Positions 7,254 to 10,371 of a stretch of 10,371 bases of DNA are shown here, piece after piece (position 1 is the first letter of the stretch; each line of letters begins with the position of its first letter). A program made the position numbers and the translations under genes. The notes below the pieces were generated by a model, which worked only from the letters and a program-made list of their open reading frames with translations, made no database searches and was not told where the DNA came from. Origin of the DNA: an uncultured Treponema sp. (lineage in GTDB: Bacteria; Spirochaetota; Spirochaetia; Treponematales; Treponemataceae); contig CALBXN010000230.1 in the NCBI GenBank assembly GCA_937890485.1, positions 1-10,371 of the forward strand, in the 5' to 3' direction.

Positions 7254-7290
7254 CTCCACGAAAAAATTGTTGTTTATATTTACAAACATA

Positions 7291-7319
7291 ATTATAATAT
7301 ATTGTATTGCGTTTGACAA
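7291..7319 (-). promoter_or_regulatory. Antitoxin-toxin operon promoter
   Basis: On the minus strand TTGTCA (7319-7314), exactly 17 bp, and TATAAT (7296-7291) are present. Transcription should begin near 7284, giving a leader of about 97 nt. Both hexamers overlap the 18-bp inverted repeat, the usual placement for an antitoxin-bound operator. Confidence 0.75.
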
Positions 7320-7334
7320 TACAATATATTATAA
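7292..7334. repeat. Perfect 18-bp inverted repeat over the toxin-antitoxin promoter
   Basis: TTATAATATATTGTATTG (7292-7309) and its exact complement (7317-7334) flank a 7-nt centre, cgtttga. The repeat covers the operon's -10 and most of its -35 box, so it is the likely operator for the ribbon-helix-helix antitoxin. It is also a mirrored promoter: on the plus strand TTGCGT (7307-7312), 17 bp, TATAAC (7330-7335). No T run follows on either strand, so a terminator role for the upstream lipoprotein gene is less likely. Confidence 0.75.
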
Positions 7335-7368
7335 CAATTATTTTCTTTCTAGCATCAATTATGTAAAT

Positions 7369-8367
7369 TTATTTTGCAACATATACTACGATAGAATTTT
7401 CTTTTCCGGGAGTTGCTTTGCTAGTTCCTACCACAATCCAAGCAGATTTATCTTTGTTTAGATTTTGTCTTGATAAAGTTCTTGTTGTGGTAAGACCATC
7501 AGAAATTACACTTTCTCCACTCCAGGCTTCAGATGAAATTAAAACTTCTGCACATTCAGCCATATAATCAGTTTTCCAAGCAGAAAAAGAACTTTCTGTA
7601 AATATTATTCCGTCAGCAATATTTCCTTGAATTCTTTCTTTAAGAATAATAACATCACTTTTAGCAATTCTCGCACTTGAATTTTCTATCCATAAATCTC
7701 TTGAAGAACTTGATTCTGTGGCAGTGGAAAGTTCTTTGTCTTTTTCGAGCTCGTCGATACAGCCATCTTCGATATTACGATAATGAATTACAACATAATC
7801 TCCAGATTTTACTTCTACCGAAGGAATAACATAGGAATTTTCACTTCCATCAGAAGCAGTAATTAATTCCATTCCGCCTAAATTACCATCAGATAAAACT
7901 TTTAGTTCGATAAATTCAACTTTTGGTTTTGAATATTCTGTACGAATTTCATTAATCACAACTTTTGGAATACGATTGTTAAATCCAACAAAAGAATCTT
8001 TAAAATACAAACTATTTTTTCTTGCATCTAAAACGTATCCTTCAATAACATAAGTTTTGGTACAATCAAAGGTTTCTGTAGTGATAATTTGCCAAGAACC
8101 ATCACCTAGATTTTTAGATTCAATATTTACTAATTGGCTTACTGGAAAAGTTTCAATTTTTAGGTTTTCAATTTTTATATCTGTTGAAAATAAAAGATTT
8201 ATTTCTTTTTCAGAAAGAACATTCAATTCTAAAAATTTTGGTGATTCAAAATTTCCATCTAAAATTGAAATTCCCTCAGGAGTTATTGTGCAAGAAACTC
8301 CAGTAAAAATCAGCAAAAAAACAGTAGAACAAATTACTACAACAAAAAAATTTATTAAAGTTTTCAA
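7369..8367 (-). CDS. Secreted lipoprotein with lamin-tail-like domain
   Basis: The product is 332 residues. Residues 1-26 form a lipoprotein signal: basic start, long hydrophobic core, then F-T-G-V-S-C with Cys26 as the predicted lipidation site. Gly at -3 is a relaxed, spirochaete-style lipobox. Residues about 45-130 resemble a beta-sandwich or bacterial Ig-like module. Residues about 136-325 resemble a lamin-tail domain: V-V-I-N-E-I, V-E-F-I-E-L, L-G-G-M-E-L, S-G-D-Y-V-V-I, and near the end T-L-S-R-Q-N, S-A-W-I-V-V-G-T, then A-T-P-G-K-E-N-S. Such domains occur in secreted bacterial proteins, often with nucleases or adhesins, but no enzymatic motif is seen here. It is probably envelope-anchored; its ligand is unknown. 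The start is TTG 8367, with AGAGG 5 nt upstream. The ATG just upstream is out of frame. Confidence 0.8.
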   Translation of the reverse strand: MKTLINFFVVVICSTVFLLIFTGVSCTITPEGISILDGNFESPKFLELNVLSEKEINLLFSTDIKIENLKIETFPVSQLVNIESKNLGDGSWQIITTETFDCTKTYVIEGYVLDARKNSLYFKDSFVGFNNRIPKVVINEIRTEYSKPKVEFIELKVLSDGNLGGMELITASDGSENSYVIPSVEVKSGDYVVIHYRNIEDGCIDELEKDKELSTATESSSSRDLWIENSSARIAKSDVIILKERIQGNIADGIIFTESSFSAWKTDYMAECAEVLISSEAWSGESVISDGLTTTRTLSRQNLNKDKSAWIVVGTSKATPGKENSIVVYVAK

Positions 8368-8495
8368 TTTTACCTCTCATTAAAATAAAAATAATTCAAT
8401 GTTAAAACATCGAAATTTGCAACGCAAACTTTATATACTTATTATCATCAAAAAATTGAATTTTAAATGTAATTGTAGAAAAAAAAAGAAGAATT

Positions 8496-8504
8496 TGATA
8501 AAAT
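8496..8504 (+). promoter_or_regulatory. Extended -10 box 6 nt before the 149-residue gene (leaderless geometry)
   Basis: TGA followed by TAAAAT (8499-8504), then six T and ATG 8511. The predicted first base is the A of the ATG. A TTGTAG at 8473-8478 is 20 bp away, too far for a normal -35, so the extended -10 would have to carry the promoter. No Shine-Dalgarno sequence is at the right distance. Confidence 0.5.
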
Positions 8505-8510
8505 TTTTTT

Positions 8511-8960
8511 ATGAATTATCAAGTAAGACATCTAAAACTTTTTGAATCATTAAATTTTTCTATAAAAAATGAATCAGACGACTTTTTTACATCATGTGAA
8601 GAAGAACAACTTATTTCTTTTATAAACAAAGTTCCTGCAAAGTCAATTAATCCAAACAAAAAAGACTTTTTAACTCAAAAAAAATATCTTGGCTCAAAAA
8701 CAGATTCAACTGAAAAAGCTACTAATCAAATCAAACCAGCTGAGTATTTTTTTGTTCAATATTTTTTAACAGATGAAGATTCACGTGATGAAAAAAAAGT
8801 CTTATCTTTACTTGAAGATTTGGCAGAAGCAATTTTTTTAGAAGCATTATGGCAAGAAATCACTTTTTATGATGATGTTATATATGCAAGAAAGCTGAAA
8901 GAAGGAAACTGCTCCGTCTTTCAGCTCTTTATAAAAATTAATAATCTTTTAGAAAACTAG
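8511..8960 (+). CDS. Hypothetical 149-residue protein
   Basis: I do not recognise this protein. It is charged and probably soluble, with no signal peptide or membrane segment. Residues 1-50 are mixed, with C-E-E-E at about 29-32. Residues about 50-78 are Lys/Ser/Thr-rich and may be a flexible linker. The C-terminal half (about 79-149) is predicted helical, with the acidic run L-L-E-D-L-A-E-A-I-F-L-E-A-L-W and a basic patch before the end. Start ATG 8511 has no ribosome site but follows an extended -10 box by 6 nt. The intact frame between its own promoter and a shared convergent end supports a real gene. The last 23 codons contain a hairpin that probably serves the opposite gene, and its TAG overlaps the opposing TAG within CTAG. 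Confidence 0.7.
   Translation: MNYQVRHLKLFESLNFSIKNESDDFFTSCEEEQLISFINKVPAKSINPNKKDFLTQKKYLGSKTDSTEKATNQIKPAEYFFVQYFLTDEDSRDEKKVLSLLEDLAEAIFLEALWQEITFYDDVIYARKLKEGNCSVFQLFIKINNLLEN
8893..8926 (-). terminator. Terminator hairpin for the DUF2259-like gene, inside the opposing gene
   Basis: AGCTGAAAGA (8893-8902) pairs with TCTTTCAGCT (8917-8926), and two further G-C pairs form after one mismatch around an 8-nt loop. On the minus strand it begins 31 nt after the stop codon at 8957 and is followed by TTCTT, so it probably ends that transcript. The same bases code for residues near the end of the plus-strand 149-residue protein. Confidence 0.55.
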
Positions 8961-9667
8961 TCTTCTAATACAAAGGTTTCTACCATGTACCTAAAGGAAG
9001 TTCCTTTTTCGTCCTCAATTTGTTTTTCAATTTCAAAAACAATTGATTTTCCTGTTTTATCAGCAATAATTCTTCTAATAACATAGTCAGAAACACCTTT
9101 TCTCTCAAAATCTGGATTTCCAACAACTTTTCTTGAAAGAATTTTTCCAGAAGCATCTGCTTGCTCAAGTCCAATAAAAAATGACGATTTTAAGTTTTTT
9201 CCTTTTCCAGAAATATGTTTTACTAGATTTATTGTATAAAATAGTTCACATTCTTCAGTTGAATTTATAAAATCCTTAAAAGTAATTTCTTCAGAAGAAG
9301 CTTTAGATTCAGGTCCCCTAAGATAAAGAGTTGTATCTAAAGTTGCTTTTTCACCACAATATTTTTCAAGTGTAGACTTATTTTTGTTGTAAAGTTCTTC
9401 AAAAACAGCTAAACCACTTTTTACAGATTTTACTTTTCCAGGCAAAGATTTAAAAACTGCATTTCTAACAAAATCATTTTTTGCAACATCAACAGTATAA
9501 ATTTCTGCATAAGGTTCAAAATCTTTATCAGTTACTCCGTATTGGGCAAAGACAAAATATTTTCCATCTGGAGAAAATCCCAAATCTGTATATTCTGCAA
9601 CATCCCCTGCAAAAACAGATAAGCACATTGATAAAATCAAAATAAAACAAAGAATTAGTTTTTTCAT
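8957..9667 (-). CDS. Secreted DUF2259-like protein of unknown function
   Basis: The product is 236 residues from ATG 9667, with a classical signal peptide: M-K-K, a hydrophobic core, and cleavage predicted after V-F-A (residue 20) before G-D-V-A. The mature protein is therefore periplasmic or exported. The region from residue 21 (A-E-Y-T-D-L-G-F-S-P-D-G-K-Y, F-A-Q-Y-G, A-E-I-Y-T-V-D-V-A-K-N-D) matches my memory of the DUF2259 predicted secreted family, which is common in treponemes; I could not search this. F-S-P-D-G-K-Y is the kind of repeat start seen in beta-propeller or WD40-like folds, but only one copy is evident. The start was chosen because GGAAGGGGG precedes it; the upstream ATG at 9682 contains that ribosome site. 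It is probably a single-gene unit, and its 3' end meets the 149-residue gene at CTAG. Confidence 0.8.
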   Translation of the reverse strand: MKKLILCFILILSMCLSVFAGDVAEYTDLGFSPDGKYFVFAQYGVTDKDFEPYAEIYTVDVAKNDFVRNAVFKSLPGKVKSVKSGLAVFEELYNKNKSTLEKYCGEKATLDTTLYLRGPESKASSEEITFKDFINSTEECELFYTINLVKHISGKGKNLKSSFFIGLEQADASGKILSRKVVGNPDFERKGVSDYVIRRIIADKTGKSIVFEIEKQIEDEKGTSFRYMVETFVLED

Positions 9668-9702
9668 GTTTCCCCCTTCCATTGCAAAGTAAACTCAATT
9701 CT

Positions 9703-9708
9703 ATTATA
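9703..9708 (-). promoter_or_regulatory. Candidate -10 box of the DUF2259-like gene
   Basis: On the minus strand TATAAT (9708-9703) would start transcription near 9696, about 29 nt before ATG 9667, leaving room for the strong GGAAGGGGG ribosome site. No good -35 hexamer is seen at 16-18 bp. Confidence 0.4.
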
Positions 9709-9858
9709 TTATCGGTTTTATTTTCTCTGCACTCCCATTTTGGTGGGTCACTTTTGTTTTTAATAAAAAACCTTAAAGAGTAAAAATATTTGGTGTATGC
9801 TGAATGTTTCACTGAAATTAATGTTTTAAAGTAAATAAATCAAATAAAATATATAGTC

Positions 9859-9875
9859 TTTATCATAATGATAAA
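9859..9875. repeat. 17-bp perfect palindrome, possible operator
   Basis: TTTATCAT, one central A, then ATGATAAA form a perfect 8-1-8 palindrome. This shape suits a dimeric regulator; Fur-family boxes share a similar 7-1-7 layout, but the bases here do not prove that. It is about 190 bp from the nearest gene start on the minus strand and upstream of the IS on the plus strand, so its target is unclear. Confidence 0.4.
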
Positions 9876-9980
9876 TTACTTACATCGTTTATTGATAATG
9901 GTGAATTTAACGTCAATTTCTTCAATTTTAAATATGAACAAATTTAAAAAGTATAGCTGAGTCAACTGAACTTGTAAGAT

Positions 9981-10014
9981 AAATGTAGACACAAAAAAAG
10001 TGTCTACATTTTTT
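9981..10014 (+). terminator. 12-bp hairpin with T run at the IS left end
   Basis: AAATGTAGACAC (9981-9992) pairs perfectly with GTGTCTACATTT (10000-10011) around a loop of seven A, and a T run extends to 10014. It has the form of an intrinsic terminator. Placed just inside the IS end and before the orfA promoter, it would stop outside transcription from entering the transposase genes, a known strategy of IS elements. Confidence 0.6.
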
Positions 10015-10038
10015 GTTATAATAGAATTAGAAAGGTGG
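10014..10038 (+). promoter_or_regulatory. IS orfA promoter -10 and ribosome site
   Basis: TGT plus TATAAT (10017-10022) forms an extended -10; no good -35 exists because that region is the hairpin. Transcription would start near 10029, and AAAGGTGG (10031-10038) lies 7 nt before ATG 10046. A start this close to the ribosome site leaves a very short leader. Confidence 0.5.
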
Positions 10039-10045
10039 TAATTAT

Positions 10046-10371
10046 ATGACACGTGGAAGGCCAAAGGGTGGCACAAATAAATATTGGACAAAAGAAGAAA
10101 AAGAAAAAATAGTTTTATATCATTTAAATAATAATTTAGGAATGGATAAATGCGCCAAAAAATTTGGTATTTCTAGAGAACAAATGTATAAATGGGTAAA
10201 ACGTTATAGAGAAGATGGCATAAATGGTTTAGAAAACAGAAAAAAACCCGGCAATCCATTAAGTAAGTATTCGAGCAAAAAGAATTTAACTGAAATAGAA
10301 AAACTTCAATATGAAAATATGAAGCTAAGAATTGAAAATGAAAGACTAAAAAAAGGATACCTAGTGAAAGG
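10046..10371 (+). CDS. IS3-family transposase OrfA, 3' end cut by window edge
   Basis: 108 codons are visible, open to the edge. OrfA binds the inverted repeats, and fused to OrfB by frameshifting it makes the active transposase. The N-terminus is T-R-G-R-P-K-G-G. A helix-turn-helix of HTH_28 type follows (about 18-58, including A-K-K-F-G-I-S-R-E-Q-M-Y-K-W-V). A heptad helix at about 84-104 (L-Q-Y-E-N-M-K-L-R-I-E-N) ends in L-K-K-G-Y-L-V-K, the expected leucine-zipper dimerisation region of IS3 OrfA. A run of seven A at codons 101-103 resembles a -1 slippery site, but the usual frameshift lies near the end of orfA, which is outside the window. The gene is absent from neighbouring operons, consistent with an insertion. 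Confidence 0.88.
   Translation, partial: MTRGRPKGGTNKYWTKEEKEKIVLYHLNNNLGMDKCAKKFGISREQMYKWVKRYREDGINGLENRKKPGNPLSKYSSKKNLTEIEKLQYENMKLRIENERLKKGYLVK

Larger units (their letters stand above)
9668..10045. other. Gene-free spacer between the DUF2259-like gene and the IS orfA
   Basis: This 378-bp stretch has no convincing gene; open frames here have no ribosome site and biased composition. It holds the DUF2259-like promoter (around 9703), a small GC-rich patch CCCATTTTGGTGGG (9734-9747), a 17-bp palindrome (9859-9875) and the left end of the IS (from about 9984). Between these I see only AT-rich sequence. Confidence 0.6.
9984..10371 (+). mobile_element. Left end of an IS3-family insertion sequence (partial)
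   Basis: An IS3-type orfA begins 62 bp inside a 5'-TGTAGACAC tip; IS3-family elements begin with TG. orfB (the DDE transposase) and the right inverted repeat are beyond the window, so the exact left boundary and target duplication cannot be confirmed. The boundary at 9984 is inferred from the TG and the palindromic end. Confidence 0.65.

Noticed and set aside
8057..8383. 108-codon plus-strand frame
   Set aside because: It is antisense to the lipoprotein signal and first domain and lacks a ribosome site.
9876..10091. 71-codon minus-strand frame in the spacer
   Set aside because: It runs antisense through the IS hairpin and orfA start and has no ribosome site.
1..10371. CRISPR array, tRNA or rRNA genes, prophage or a multi-gene defence island
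   Set aside because: No regularly spaced direct repeats, cloverleaf-like segments or phage genes were seen by eye. The toxin-antitoxin pair alone does not make a defence island.

Overview
The window is very AT-rich, gene-dense, low-GC bacterial DNA. The best guess is a spirochaete of the Treponema group. The reasons are a spirochaete-style lipoprotein with a relaxed lipobox, a secreted protein that I recall as a DUF2259-type family common in treponemes, and the style of the SSB and U32 proteins. This is inferred from protein character, not from a marker gene, so genus-level confidence is only moderate.

Layout. (1) Positions 1-1693, minus strand: hisC (histidinol-phosphate aminotransferase) followed 29 bp later by a calcineurin-like phosphoesterase cut by the window edge. 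(2) 1771-3711, plus: a 634-residue protein of unknown function behind a near-consensus promoter that seems to give a leaderless mRNA. (3) 3748-4258, plus: a free-standing ssb with a 12-bp palindrome in its promoter region. It converges on and overlaps a U32-family (RlhA-like) gene by 14 bp. (4) 4245-6440, minus: the U32 protein, with its own extended -10 placed 6 nt before the ATG. (5) 6571-7334, minus: a RelB/DinJ-type antitoxin plus RelE/ParE-type toxin module, with a 97-nt leader and a promoter buried in a perfect 18-bp inverted repeat. (6) 7369-8367, minus: a secreted lipoprotein with a lamin-tail-like domain. (7) 8511-8960, plus: an unrecognised 149-residue protein, again apparently leaderless. 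It converges on (8) 8957-9667, minus: a secreted DUF2259-like protein. (9) 9668-10045: a gene-free spacer with a 17-bp palindrome, then the left end of an IS3-family insertion sequence whose orfA runs off the window.

The genes do not form one pathway. Most are separate transcription units of chromosomal housekeeping or cell-envelope type, with two accessory units (toxin-antitoxin and IS). The most interesting signals are regulatory. Three genes lack a Shine-Dalgarno sequence, and exactly these three have a TGN-TATAAT-like box 6-7 nt before the ATG. Both convergent gene pairs overlap at their stop codons and place a hairpin for one transcript inside the coding end of the other. The toxin-antitoxin promoter lies in a long palindrome that also forms a mirrored promoter on the opposite strand. 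I see no tRNA, rRNA, CRISPR array or clearly new multi-gene defence system.
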